In this document: positions 1 to 8,630 of the stretch, piece after piece
Layout of the letters: each line of letters opens with the position of its first letter
Position numbering within the stretch: the stretch's first letter is position 1
Source: G963665495 sp963677785
GTDB lineage: Bacteria > Desulfobacterota > Desulfovibrionia > Desulfovibrionales > Desulfovibrionaceae
Assembly (NCBI GenBank): GCA_963677785.2
Contig: CAXXDH010000003.1
Coordinates: 2,852,001-2,916,000 of the forward strand
Length of the DNA stretch: 64,000 nucleotides
Direction: 5' to 3'
Notes under the pieces: generated by a model
What the model saw: the letters and a program-made list of their open reading frames with translations, nothing else
Database searches by the model: none
Told to the model about the DNA's origin: nothing
Made by a program: the position numbers and the translations under genes

Positions 1-558
1 TGAAAATCCTGATCCTTTCCTCTTTGATATACGAGACGTCCACATCGGCGCAGGAAAGATAGCGCCTGCCGCCTGGGGATGTTTCCGGCACGGCCACGGA
101 GCGGAAGGTTCCCCATTGATCGCTGTAGGTCGAAAAGGTCTCCACGCCTTGGCGCATGGAGCGGATAAAACTTTCGGGGATGTCGTCATAGGGATAGAAA
201 TACCAGCGTTTGCGTTCCTTGGCTTCTTCCTCGGTCACTGACGGAGCGGCAAAATAATAGCGTCCATCCTTTTCCACCAGGGTGTAGGCGTAGACAAAAC
301 CCGTTTCGGCTGCATACTTCGAAAGAGCTTTGCGGTTTTTGAGTTCTTCTTCAAAGCTTATGGAATCGGCATCGACAGCCCGGTCATGAAAATCGTCGGC
401 GAGCATATATTTGAGTCCCTTGGCCGCGGTGGCCAGCCGCCCGTCGATGGCTTGCATTTCCTGGTCTTCCATAACGTAGGCCGATCCAAAGGCAGCCAGG
501 ATAACAACCAGAATATCAATAAAAAATATTGCGGTAAATTTTTTGATGCTTCTCATGG
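1..558 (-). CDS. Membrane sensor protein, N-terminal part (truncated by left edge)
   Basis: An open frame runs from an ATG at 558 to the left edge without a stop, so about 186 residues are visible and the C-terminal output domain is missing. Residues 1-27 begin MRSIKKFTAIFFIDILVV and form a signal anchor/TM helix. They are followed by an extracytoplasmic region with the look of a Cache/PDC sensor (TGFVYAYTLVEKDGRYYFA, then RYLSCADVDVSYIKEER). Such a layout is normal for histidine kinases, chemoreceptors or diguanylate cyclases, and the output cannot be told from this window. A weak AAGGA site lies about 12 nt upstream of the ATG. The MITE-like element at 612-788 sits only about 54 bp upstream and may separate the gene from its original promoter. 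Confidence 0.7.
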
Positions 559-611
559 AATGATGGTAATCCTTTTAGTACATACGTGTTCAGGCGACAT
601 GTTTGATACTA

Positions 612-788
612 GGGGCTGTCTCTAAATTATTGTCTGCTACGTTTGGCTAGAATTCCATCATGCTGCGTTTTCAGAAAAAAATGCCCCTTGACGTAGCAAC
701 ACTACGCCTGCGGCCCATTTTCTTCTTCAGCCTTGCCTGTTGAAATTCTTGCTCAAACTCGCGACGAAAATAATTTAGAGACAGCCCC
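612..788. mobile_element. MITE-like element, 20 bp perfect terminal inverted repeats, TA duplication
   Basis: The 20 bp sequence GGGGCTGTCTCTAAATTATT at 612-631 is exactly inverted at 769-788. The element is flanked on both sides by TA (610-611 and 789-790). The 177 bp in total hold no transposase and no credible gene. Perfect TIRs, a TA target duplication and small size are what a non-autonomous element of the IS630/Tc1-mariner type would show. The family assignment is inference, because the transposase is not in the window. The perfect TIRs suggest recent movement. Confidence 0.8.
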
Positions 789-790
789 TA

Positions 791-1290
791 AGCCTGGAGC
801 GTGTGCCTGAAATATTCTACCATGAAAATGATATGAAAAAAACATTTTACCTTATTCGGGGTCACGTGCAAGCACATATTTGCGATGAATCGTACTATAA
901 CAGATTTTCTTGATAGCTTGGGCCTGATATACTGTTAATAGAATATAGAATAATATGTAACATATTTCTCAGTTGTATGCTTTGAAATAATGTAAACATT
1001 TGTTTTTGCAATACTGTCCAAAGTTAAAGATGCAATTGAATCAGGTTGTTCTATGTATAATTGGAGAATTACGTAGTGAATTTTGAAATATACTAGCGTA
1101 TATAAAAAAATATTTTTTCGTCTGAACCGGAAATGCTCTCAATCCTACCAGGCATAAGGACATTGGACGCACACCAGCAGCGACAACGGGTCTTGTTCAC
1201 GAATAAAAACGCAACTGCCGACGGGGCAGAAGGAAAAGCGAAAACGATCAAATGAGAGAACAGGGCGGAGGGGATGCGATACGGAAAGAA
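791..1290. other. Gene-free AT-rich stretch
   Basis: No reading frame here has both a ribosome site and protein-like composition. The part from about 830 to 1130 is strikingly AT-rich and probably carries promoter sequence for the leftward gene at 1-558. I could not define a specific promoter. Confidence 0.5.
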
Positions 1291-1329
1291 GCGCCCCCTC
1301 TTGTGGGGGAGAACCGCAAAAGGGGGCGC
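1291..1329 (-). terminator. Probable intrinsic terminator of the 1349-3149 operon
   Basis: GCGCCCCCT at 1291-1299 pairs perfectly with AGGGGGCGC at 1321-1329. An internal CCCCCTC/GGGGGAG pairing could compete with it. Read leftward, the stem is followed by TTCTTTCC. It lies 20 bp beyond the stop of the receiver gene at 1349. Confidence 0.6.
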
Positions 1330-1348
1330 ACGATGTCCGGGATTGATT

Positions 1349-1738
1349 TTACAGCGCCAGCAAATCCCGTTCTTCGCAGGCCAGTTTGATGCAATCCAAC
1401 AGCATGCGCTCTTCAATGGGTTTGATGAGAGAGTCGAAAGCGCCCAGCTGGATAAGGTCCGAACCTGTGTCGTGGGAGACATGGCCGGTAAGCACAATGA
1501 TTTTGGCGGTGCTTCCGGTCTCCCGGACCGCGCGTAGCACATCCACGCCGCCGACCCCCGGCATCTTCAGATCGAGCAGCACCACGTCGTAGTCGGTTTC
1601 GGTCAGGGCTTTCAAGGCCTGGCCGCCGTCTTCAGCCGCGGTTACGTCGTAGCCGTTTTTTGCAAGCATCCGCAGAATATTTTTGCGAAAGACCTCTTCG
1701 TCGTCAACGACGAGAATGCGGTACGTTTTGTTCATCAT
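1349..1738 (-). CDS. Receiver-only response regulator
   Basis: The 129-residue protein is a single REC domain with no output domain. It has the acidic pair VDDEE (residues 11-15), phospho-acceptor Asp56 in VVLLDLKMPG, Thr84 in VLTGH and Lys106 in LIKP. Such CheY-like proteins pass phosphate between kinases and phosphotransfer proteins or bind a target. It starts 8 bp after the upstream kinase gene (1747-2730) and follows an AAGGA site, so the two are an operon and the kinase is the likely phosphodonor. The start could be either of two adjacent ATGs (1738 or 1735). It is one of five receiver-only genes within 8.3 kb. Confidence 0.93.
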   Translation of the reverse strand: MMNKTYRILVVDDEEVFRKNILRMLAKNGYDVTAAEDGGQALKALTETDYDVVLLDLKMPGVGGVDVLRAVRETGSTAKIIVLTGHVSHDTGSDLIQLGAFDSLIKPIEERMLLDCIKLACEERDLLAL

Positions 1739-1746
1739 GGTATTCC

Positions 1747-2730
1747 TTATGCTGTTTCTTTTTCTCCGGCCTTTTTTAGGGGCAGGATGATATTGAACAA
1801 GGCCCCTTTGCCGGGCTCGCTGGACACGTCGATACGGCCACCCAGTTTGGTTACGATGAATTGGCTGAGGGAAAGCCCCAGGCCTGTGCCTTTGCCCGGC
1901 TCCTTGGTGGTGAAAAACGGTGTGAATATGGACTCCAGGTGTTCCGGAGCAATGCCCGGACCGTTGTCCTGTACGAAGATACGCAGAGATTTGCCGTCAT
2001 CCCGTGCTGTGCCGACAATCACCGTACCGTCATGATCCACGGCCTGGGCCGCGTTGTTGAGCAGATTGAGAACGACTTGGCGCAGCATGGGTGCGTCGGT
2101 ACTGATCTCGGGCAGGGCGGGGTCCAGGCGGCGTTCAAACGTGATGTTGCGGGGACGGCCTTCGCGTTCGACCCAGCGGAGCATGTCGCCCACCAGCTGG
2201 TTGACGTCCGTGGCCTGTTCCACCGAGTGCATCTTTTTGGCGAAATTGAGAATGCCGTGGGTGATTTCGCTGCACCGCCGCACCTGGGTGAGGATCTGTT
2301 CCAGCGAATCACTGAATTCTCTGGTGTCGGCTTCGGCGAAAAGGGGGCCTGTCAGCAGATGTTGAAGCCATTCCACCTCCTGAATGATGATATTCAAGGG
2401 GGTGTTGATTTCGTGGGCGATTCCGGAAGATAATTCTCCAATGGCCGCCATCTTGCGCGACTGCAGCAACTGCTCGTTCAGGACGGAGCCGCTTTTGATG
2501 GCTTTGTTCGCCATACGCAGCAGCCGCAGCTGTCCGGCCAGAACCACGGCAAACCCTGCCGCGCCCCACAGAAAACCTCTGGTGGTGACGCCCGCAGCGC
2601 AAAGACAACAGCACAAGGCCAGGGCGGGCAGCGCCAACAAGTGCAGCAGGCGCGCGGACATCATGGGCGACGCGTCTGTTGTCCGCAGCTCCCGGACGGG
2701 TTCGTTGCCGGCGGTGAAAGCGGTCATCAA
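1747..2730 (-). CDS. Membrane histidine kinase without a large sensor domain
   Basis: This 327-residue kinase autophosphorylates at His106 (GIAHEINTPLN). Two hydrophobic segments at about residues 28-47 and 51-70 are separated by only a few residues, so there is no extracytoplasmic sensor. Input must come from the membrane or a partner. A dimerisation helix (QSRKMAAIGELSSGIAHE) and a complete ATPase follow, with N box NLLNNAAQA, G1 DNGPGIAP, F box FTPFFTTK and G2 GKGTGLGLSL. Its ATG overlaps the stop of the receiver gene at 2727 by four bases. A second receiver follows 8 bp downstream, which gives an order of receiver, kinase, receiver. Confidence 0.93.
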   Translation of the reverse strand: MMTAFTAGNEPVRELRTTDASPMMSARLLHLLALPALALCCCLCAAGVTTRGFLWGAAGFAVVLAGQLRLLRMANKAIKSGSVLNEQLLQSRKMAAIGELSSGIAHEINTPLNIIIQEVEWLQHLLTGPLFAEADTREFSDSLEQILTQVRRCSEITHGILNFAKKMHSVEQATDVNQLVGDMLRWVEREGRPRNITFERRLDPALPEISTDAPMLRQVVLNLLNNAAQAVDHDGTVIVGTARDDGKSLRIFVQDNGPGIAPEHLESIFTPFFTTKEPGKGTGLGLSLSQFIVTKLGGRIDVSSEPGKGALFNIILPLKKAGEKETA

Positions 2731-3149
2731 CGCTTCTCCGCCAGCGTCATGCGTCTGCGTTCGCAGGCTTTGCCGATCCTGAAGAGGATGTCGTCCATGT
2801 TGAAGGGTTTCATGACGTAGTCATAAGCCCCGTAGTTCATGCCCTGAATGCCTGATTCCACAGTGCCATGGCCGGTGAGCAGGATGACTTCAACCAGTGG
2901 GTGGCGCTTTTTTATTTCCCGCAACGTCTCAAGGCCGCTCATATTCGGCATTTTCACGTCCAGAATGACCACGTCGGCATCGTGCTTGCCGAGATAGCGC
3001 AAAGCTTCCATGCCGTCCCCTGCGACGGCCACGTCGAGATCGCGTTTGCGGAAACGTTTGGCCGCGAGTTCGAGAAAGTCGGCTTCATCATCGACAACGA
3101 GCACCCTGGTCCGGCTTTTCTGCTCGTTTTGTGTTGCGGTGTTGTCCAT
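2727..3149 (-). CDS. Receiver-only response regulator
   Basis: This 140-residue REC domain has the acidic pocket VVDDEADF, phospho-acceptor Asp64 in VVILDVKMPNMSG, the switch Thr in ILLTGHG and the Lys in VMKPF. The short N-terminal tail and basic C-terminus (ERRRMTLAEKR) do not form an output domain. A GGGAG site precedes the ATG. It is the first gene of a three-gene run (receiver, kinase, receiver) and overlaps the kinase start by four bases. Confidence 0.92.
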   Translation of the reverse strand: MDNTATQNEQKSRTRVLVVDDEADFLELAAKRFRKRDLDVAVAGDGMEALRYLGKHDADVVILDVKMPNMSGLETLREIKKRHPLVEVILLTGHGTVESGIQGMNYGAYDYVMKPFNMDDILFRIGKACERRRMTLAEKR

Positions 3150-3207
3150 AGGTTGGCTCCCTGTGGCTTAGAGAATTGGAATTTCCAAATAGTAAGGCCT
3201 CCGACGG

Positions 3208-3238
3208 CTTAAGAACTTTTTGGTAAAAGGGTCTTAAG
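3208..3238. repeat. Intergenic hairpin upstream of receiver gene
   Basis: CTTAAGA at 3208-3214 pairs with TCTTAAG at 3232-3238, with inner TTTT/AAAA pairing. It lies about 60 bp upstream of the receiver gene at 2727-3149. The surrounding text (CCTCCGACGGC, then AATCTCCCAAACTTTTTAA) looks like a dispersed intergenic repeat, but no second copy is in this window. Confidence 0.4.
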
Positions 3239-3309
3239 AATCTCCCAAACTTTTTAACAGGCGATGCTATTTTTATTTTATCATCTTATAATTTATGCTA
3301 TACGCGGGT

Positions 3310-3349
3310 CCAGGGGGGGGCCCTGGCGGGGTTTGGGGCAGAGCCCCAA
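3310..3349 (-). terminator. Tandem GC-rich hairpins after the kinase at 3376-5040
   Basis: CCAGGG (3310-3315) pairs with CCCTGG (3321-3326), and TTGGGGC (3333-3339) pairs with GCCCCAA (3343-3349) around an AGA loop. They sit 26 bp beyond the stop of the leftward kinase gene. No T-run follows directly, so this may be a non-canonical terminator or part of a G-rich intergenic repeat. Confidence 0.45.
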
Positions 3350-3375
3350 TTAACTCATTATAAAACTACATTTCT

Positions 3376-5040
3376 CTAACGTAGCGGGAAATAGACGGTA
3401 AGCGTCGATCCCTTGCCCATTTCACTGTCAGCTGTAATCCGTCCGCCTATTTTTTCCAGAATGCCGTAGGTAATCGACAAGCCGAGGCCCGTTCCTTCGC
3501 CAACGGCCTTGGTGGTGTAGAACGGGTCGAAGATCTTTTGCTGCAGTTCCGGCGGCATGCCGCCGCCGGTGTCGCTGATGGCCGCGAAAATCTCCTTGCC
3601 CTCCGGTGTGGAGCCCGTACGCAGGGTAATGGTTCCCTCATTGCCGCCGTTGGTGGTGATGGCGTCAATGGCGTTTTCCAGGACGTTCAGAAATACCTGT
3701 TGTATCTGGTTCGGGTCGCTGGTGATGGACGGGAGGTCGGGGGCCAGCTGTTTTTCGATGGCAATGTTCTGGTGCAATGCTTCACTTTCGAGGAACGTCA
3801 AAGTTTCGGAAAGCACGCTGTTGATACTCACGTCCTCCTGCAAGGGGTCCATTCGCCTGCCGAAACCCAGCATTCGCTGCGTGACGCCTTTGGCGCGTTC
3901 CACGTGGCGGTCAATTTTGTCCAGGGTTTCGTTGATGTCCTCATAATTGGTCATCTTCTGCGGATCCTCCTCGGACAGCAGGTCCTTGACCCAGCCCGCG
4001 CTTTCGCGAATCAGCGTCAACGGATTGTTCACCTCGTGGGCCACGCCCGCGGCCAGCTTGCCCAGGGCGGCCATTTTATTGGACTGGAGCAGCGAAGCAT
4101 TGAGCATTGCCGCTTCCTTGTCCGCAGTCATGATTTTTTTGACCATGCTGCGGGTGACGAATACGGCCCCAATGCAGACCATCAGGGTCCCGGCCATGAA
4201 GACCATGAAGGCGTTATGTTCGGACCTGATCATCTGGCTCATTTCCTCGCGGGAGTCTTCACTGATGACCAGCAGCCAGTTCACGCTTTTGAGCCAGCTC
4301 ATCCCCAGCAATCTGTTTTGACCGTCGAGCTTGCCGCGTTCGACCATCACGCCGTTGAAATGCGACGGCAGCTCCTTGAGGCCGCTTTTGCTCAGCACGG
4401 TGTCGTTGAATCGCGACGGCGTCTGCAGAACGTTTTTTTTGTTCACGAGAAAAGCGTCGCCTTTTTTTCCGGTTTGCACGGTCTGTACGAGTTCCAGAAA
4501 GACCTCCAGGTTCACCGTGGCGCGCATTATCCAGAGCGAATCACCCTCCTGGCGCAGCACCGCGATGATGAAGTGCGGGAATTGCCTGAAGCCCATGAAT
4601 ACGTCGCTGACGTAAATTCCCTGCATCTGGACTTTTAAAAACCAGGTTTCATCTTTGAAGTTAACGTTAGAAATCTTATAGGGGCCGTCATAGGCCACAT
4701 GGTTTCCTTCTTTGTCTATGATTCCCAGGTCGACGAAATCGTTGGAGAAGGATTTTACTGTCTTGAACAAGGACTGGATCGCGCCTTTGGAACTGAAGTC
4801 CTCGAAACTGAAGGAGTCGGCAAGGGTTCGCAGAAAGGCAATTTTTTGTTTGAGGAAGAGATCGATGGCGCGTTGTTTGTTGTCCACCATGATCACCAGG
4901 TTGGATGCGGCCTTTTCCTCGTAGGCCGCATTGAACTGATGGAAAAGAATCCACCCCAGACTCATGAGCGGAATCATGGAAAAGCCCACTATGACTATGA
5001 CGATCTTCATAGTGAGCCGGCTGTAGTTGGTATGGATCAT
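3376..5040 (-). CDS. Cache-domain sensor histidine kinase
   Basis: The 554 residues run: TM1 (about 13-35), a periplasmic Cache-type sensor (about 40-275), TM2 (about 276-297), then a kinase core with His335 in GVAHEVNNPL. The ATPase has NVLENAIDA, DTGGGMPP, FDPFYTTK and GEGTGLGLSI. The sensor contains VDLGIIDKEGNHVAYDGPY and VSDVFMGFRQFPHF, which closely match the kinase at 11881-13575, so the two probably sense the same or related ligands. The ATG overlaps the stop of the PEP-synthase-like gene by four bases. Order: receiver (7680), PEP-synthase-like, kinase. No HAMP domain is obvious. Confidence 0.93.
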   Translation of the reverse strand: MIHTNYSRLTMKIVIVIVGFSMIPLMSLGWILFHQFNAAYEEKAASNLVIMVDNKQRAIDLFLKQKIAFLRTLADSFSFEDFSSKGAIQSLFKTVKSFSNDFVDLGIIDKEGNHVAYDGPYKISNVNFKDETWFLKVQMQGIYVSDVFMGFRQFPHFIIAVLRQEGDSLWIMRATVNLEVFLELVQTVQTGKKGDAFLVNKKNVLQTPSRFNDTVLSKSGLKELPSHFNGVMVERGKLDGQNRLLGMSWLKSVNWLLVISEDSREEMSQMIRSEHNAFMVFMAGTLMVCIGAVFVTRSMVKKIMTADKEAAMLNASLLQSNKMAALGKLAAGVAHEVNNPLTLIRESAGWVKDLLSEEDPQKMTNYEDINETLDKIDRHVERAKGVTQRMLGFGRRMDPLQEDVSINSVLSETLTFLESEALHQNIAIEKQLAPDLPSITSDPNQIQQVFLNVLENAIDAITTNGGNEGTITLRTGSTPEGKEIFAAISDTGGGMPPELQQKIFDPFYTTKAVGEGTGLGLSITYGILEKIGGRITADSEMGKGSTLTVYFPLR

Positions 5041-7658
5041 GCCTCTTCTCCGTATGGACGTGCGCTCGCGGAATCAGGCGCAGTAATAGTTTGAATATGC
5101 TGCAACATGGTGTTTTTTCTTGTGGATACCGCTTGGCTGTCGTTCATGACCATGTCCAGCTGACGCGTATGCATGATGAGATAGCCGACAACGGACAATT
5201 CGGTCTTCATGAGGCCGCGTTCGAGACCTTCGAGCCTGGCGAACAAGGCGTCCTGTTTCACTTCACAGCGAAACCCCCGCTCCTCAAGCAGGTCGCCTAC
5301 CAGATCGGCCCGCAGGTTGCGGCGTTTCTGATCCGCAGCGCCCCCCTTGAACTGGAAGGCGATATAATTTTCAGGCGCTTTGTCCCCCATCAGCGTTTCC
5401 ACCGTGCAGAAATGATATCCAAATCTGGATTGCAGGTTGCAGAATTCCTTGGAAATCAAAAAGTAGTTGCGCATGGCGAAACTTGAAGCAGCGCCCGATT
5501 CTAAATTCGGGTTGGAGCTGGATTCGGCCAGCACGGAAAGAAAGCCTTTGAAGTTAACTGGCGGGGCTTCCACAGGTACGGCCGTCATCCCTTTCCACAG
5601 CGCAAGCATGGGCGTGCTGCGAATATCTTTCAACTGCACGAAACGCTCCCGCTCGCCTTTGGCAATGCCGTCTCCCAGATCGATAACCCAGTACTGCATG
5701 GGCACCTTGTGGAAGAGTTGCAGGCTCATTTGTTTCAGGGCGTCCTGGTCCTTTTCGGAGCAGAACATCAGGCGTACGGACTGTTCGTGGCAATACCGGG
5801 TGATGTCGTGCAGGGTCCGGCAGTTCTGCGGGGTAAAGTCCGGACCGTCCGGATGCAGCAAATGCAGGGGGGCGATATGTTCCATAACCGCCTGCAGCGT
5901 GCTGTGCACCGGAGAATTCAGCATCGGACCGGGTTTGTTCTGCCTTGGGCCGAATTGTCCGAGCACGTTGCCTGCGTAAATGCGGCTGTTGTCCGCATCT
6001 ACGGTCACACCTGTGCCGGGAGCCAGCGTCTTTGTGCAGTCCTGCATGCCGAATATGGCCGGTACGCCGAATTCCCGGGCCACATTGCCGAGGTGCCCCG
6101 CGACGCTGCCCTGTTCGGTGATCAGGGCGGAAATTCTGTGCAGCAAGGGAGCCCAGCGGGGCTCGGCCCGTTCCGTCACCACGACCGCCTCATCGGGACA
6201 GCGGAGCATGTCCATATCTTTGCGCAGGAGATACGTTTCTCCGTACGCCGTCCCACGGCTGGCCGGGCTGCCGCCTTCCAGGACAAGATCCGCATCGCTG
6301 AGCGCAGTGGATTGAGGCTGCGCTTCCAGCACCTTCAAGGGGCGGCATTGCAAAAAAAAGAGCCGGCGGTTTTCATCCAGCGCGAATTCCACATCCTGCG
6401 GATGGTTGAAGTGTTTCTCCAGGCGCATGCATTCGCGGGCCAGACCGATCAACTCCGTATCGTTCATGGCGGGCTTGCCGCTTTCTTCATTGGTTGTGGC
6501 AAGACTTTCCAGTCCGCCGATGTCCGCACAGCGAAATTTGTTTTTCTTGGATGCTGTCGTACGCTGTCCGATGGCGAACGTACGCCTGTTGATAAGAACG
6601 GAATCCGTTTGCCCCTGGCCGTTGACCACGGCGCACGGCAACCCCAGGACCATGTTCACCAGCAGGCAGTCCTGGTCCGAACCCAATGGATTTCTGGTGT
6701 AGACAACACCTCCGGCCGCAGCCGGAATCATACGCATGCAGATGACGGACATGTCGGCATCCTGCTCCCTGAGTCCTTTGGAGAGGCGGTAACTCATGGC
6801 CGTGACACCGTACTTGCTGGCAATGACTTTTTTGCAGCCTTCCTCAAGGTCGTCGGGCTGCACATTGAGTTCCGTATGGTATTGCCCGGCAAAGGACGTA
6901 TTCAGGCCATCCTCGCCAAGGGCGCAGCTGCGGACCGCCAGACGCAATTCTTCAGGCGTTTCCTGTTTCAGTTGCTGTAAGGCGTTGGCCAGCTCTTTTT
7001 GCAGATTCTTGGGCATGGAGGCGCGGAGAATGGCTTGCTGAATGGTTGAACTGGCGGTGAACAAGGCGTCGCTTCTGGTGGTGTCCATCTGCTGCAGCGT
7101 CGTATCGATCAAGGATTGCAGGTCGTTGTGTTCCATGAAATGACGGCAGGCCCCTGCAGTGAGTACGAATCCGTGCGGAATGCCCAGATCCAGGGCCGCG
7201 GCTGCTTCGATCAGACGTTGCGCCTTCAGTCCGACATCAGCGACTGTGCCCGCGGCCAGTGCGTCCAGGGGCAGCACCATTTGCGACGAAGCCGGAAGAT
7301 TCCGGCTCTCAAGAGAGGCGCCGATACTCTCGCGGATACGCTTCAAGCGTTGCCGCAATTCCGTGCCGGGGGCTTCGGAAAGGACTTCGAAGTATTCCAC
7401 CATTTGATGCACCCCGGACAGGGCGCGGATGCACTGGCTGCGTACGTAGTGTACGCCGAAGATCCGCTGCCCCTGCAGTGCCTCCTCCATGTCGGCCATG
7501 GTCTCCAGAACGTTGTTGTTGGCCGCAATAAAGAGTTTGAAGGCGATGCAGCGGGTGTTGTGCCGTTGTCGCAGTGCCAGAAGAGCATCCTCATCAATAG
7601 TGATGCCCTTTTTGAAAAATTTGTTCCGCAGCGTATTCAGCCACTCAGGCAGGGGCAT
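5037..7658 (-). CDS. PEP-synthase/PPDK-like protein within a two-component operon
   Basis: This 873-residue protein has a pyruvate phosphate dikinase/PEP synthase N-terminal ATP-grasp domain at about residues 130-440 (AVRSCALGEDGLNTSFAGQY, GGVVYTRNP, DVEFALDENRRLFFLQCRP). It also has a PEP-utilising swivel domain at about 460-570, where the phospho-carrier His is conserved (His522 in GSVAGHLGNVAREFGVPAIFG). The usual C-terminal PEP-binding TIM barrel is not recognisable. Residues 570-873 and 1-130 resemble nothing I know. It follows a receiver gene by 21 bp and overlaps a kinase start by 4 bp, so it is made with signalling proteins rather than central metabolism. It could be a phosphotransfer or regulatory relative of PEP synthase. 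A TAGGAGA site supports the start. Confidence 0.85.
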   Translation of the reverse strand: MPLPEWLNTLRNKFFKKGITIDEDALLALRQRHNTRCIAFKLFIAANNNVLETMADMEEALQGQRIFGVHYVRSQCIRALSGVHQMVEYFEVLSEAPGTELRQRLKRIRESIGASLESRNLPASSQMVLPLDALAAGTVADVGLKAQRLIEAAAALDLGIPHGFVLTAGACRHFMEHNDLQSLIDTTLQQMDTTRSDALFTASSTIQQAILRASMPKNLQKELANALQQLKQETPEELRLAVRSCALGEDGLNTSFAGQYHTELNVQPDDLEEGCKKVIASKYGVTAMSYRLSKGLREQDADMSVICMRMIPAAAGGVVYTRNPLGSDQDCLLVNMVLGLPCAVVNGQGQTDSVLINRRTFAIGQRTTASKKNKFRCADIGGLESLATTNEESGKPAMNDTELIGLARECMRLEKHFNHPQDVEFALDENRRLFFLQCRPLKVLEAQPQSTALSDADLVLEGGSPASRGTAYGETYLLRKDMDMLRCPDEAVVVTERAEPRWAPLLHRISALITEQGSVAGHLGNVAREFGVPAIFGMQDCTKTLAPGTGVTVDADNSRIYAGNVLGQFGPRQNKPGPMLNSPVHSTLQAVMEHIAPLHLLHPDGPDFTPQNCRTLHDITRYCHEQSVRLMFCSEKDQDALKQMSLQLFHKVPMQYWVIDLGDGIAKGERERFVQLKDIRSTPMLALWKGMTAVPVEAPPVNFKGFLSVLAESSSNPNLESGAASSFAMRNYFLISKEFCNLQSRFGYHFCTVETLMGDKAPENYIAFQFKGGAADQKRRNLRADLVGDLLEERGFRCEVKQDALFARLEGLERGLMKTELSVVGYLIMHTRQLDMVMNDSQAVSTRKNTMLQHIQTITAPDSASARPYGEEA

Positions 7659-7679
7659 TGCATTCTCCTAAGGGCGGCA

Positions 7680-8060
7680 TCAGATGCTGTTGTGCCGTTT
7701 GCGCCAGGCGTCCATAATTTTTTCGATCAATTCGCCTATGGCCACAGGCTTGATGAGGTAGTCGAAAATGCCCATGGTCTGACTCTGTTCAACATAATTG
7801 AGATCGGCATGGCCTGTGAGCATAATCACTTCAACATCATTTCCCGCTTCGCGTATTAAACGAAGGGTTTCGATACCGTTCATGCCCGGCATCTTCACAT
7901 CCAGCACCAGAACGTCGAAAGTCTCTTTTTCCAGGACTTTCAGTCCGGCCATGCCGGAATCCCTGACGACGATGTCGATATTTCTCTTGGCCAGCCGTTT
8001 CTGCATCAGATCAAGGAAATCGACTTCGTCGTCCACAAGCAGCACCTTAACAGGCTCCAT
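7680..8060 (-). CDS. Receiver-only response regulator
   Basis: This 126-residue REC domain has LLVDDEVDF, phospho-acceptor Asp54 in VLVLDVKMPGM, Thr in IMLTGH and Lys in LIKPV. It has no output domain. A strong GGAGGTGATTC ribosome site precedes the ATG. It is the first gene of the operon receiver, PEP-synthase-like, kinase. A sigma-54 promoter match lies 91 bp upstream, and a long hairpin forms in the presumed leader (8078-8131). Confidence 0.93.
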   Translation of the reverse strand: MEPVKVLLVDDEVDFLDLMQKRLAKRNIDIVVRDSGMAGLKVLEKETFDVLVLDVKMPGMNGIETLRLIREAGNDVEVIMLTGHADLNYVEQSQTMGIFDYLIKPVAIGELIEKIMDAWRKRHNSI

Positions 8061-8630
8061 GAATCACCTCCGGAAAGCAACGAAGATTATCTGAGGAAGC
8101 GCCCACCGCGGGCGCATTTTCGGTTTCGTTGTTGTCATGAAGACTGGTAAAGCAAAAACTGTTCCCATGGTTTTTTGGCGATTTTGTTGCGCGATAAGTG
8201 CTATTAGCTTGAAATCAATAGGAAAAAATATTTTAGATATGTCGAAGCAAAAGAAGGGCTGCACAGGCCGGATAATCATTAGTGGCATATCTCGCAATAC
8301 AGACGCGCAAAAAGTTCAATTTGAAGAGCGATTGTTCATCCGGAATGTTTTGGGAGAAGGTGTTATTATTTCGTTTCCTCCGTATCATAGCAGCCGGAAG
8401 AGGGCGTCCGGACTTTAATGTCTATTGGGGAAATCAACTGAGTAGCGTAAATGGAATTCGCAGGAGCGACTATTGCCAACCTAGTGGGGAAAGGATAGTC
8501 TTGATAACAGAAAATGATTTCGCTTTTTCGTTTTTATTCGTTTAATTGCAACTGAGCCAGTGTACGCCGAACCAATAGCGCCGGATACGGCGTTTTGTTT
8601 CAGTAATGGCCAATTCGACGAGGTATTTAT
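8061..8630. other. Divergent intergenic region with leader hairpin
   Basis: This is 570 bp between the leftward operon at 8060 and the rightward receiver at 8631. Next to the leftward gene, CAACGAA (8078-8084) pairs with TTCGTTG (8125-8131), enclosing GCGCCC (8099-8104) paired with GGGCGC (8110-8115). That is a stacked structure in the presumed 5' leader. Near 8579-8592, CGCCG-GATA-CGGCG followed by TTTTG is a small attenuator-like hairpin before the rightward gene. No gene is credible here. Confidence 0.5.
8151..8166 (-). promoter_or_regulatory. Candidate sigma-54 promoter
   Basis: Read leftward the site is GGGAACAGTTTTTGCT. It has the GG (-24) and GC (-12) dinucleotides exactly ten bases apart and a perfect TTGC block, with mismatches to the consensus at positions 1 and 4. 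It lies 91 bp upstream of the receiver start at 8060. Confidence 0.5.

Noticed and set aside
3538..4638. 366-codon plus-strand frame opposite the kinase at 3376-5040
   Set aside because: His/Gln/Val-rich, low-complexity composition typical of an antisense shadow; the kinase motifs on the other strand are unambiguous.
5709..6980. 423-codon plus-strand frame opposite the PEP-synthase-like gene
   Set aside because: Antisense shadow with no domain or ribosome site.
8137..8418. 93-codon plus-strand frame in the 8061-8630 gap
   Set aside because: No ribosome site, mixed composition, and it overlaps the sigma-54 site and leader of the divergent operon.
8462..8477. AGGAGCGACTATTGCC as a sigma-54 promoter for the receiver at 8631
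   Set aside because: GG-N10-GC spacing is right, but three conserved positions fail and it lies about 150 bp from the gene; too weak.
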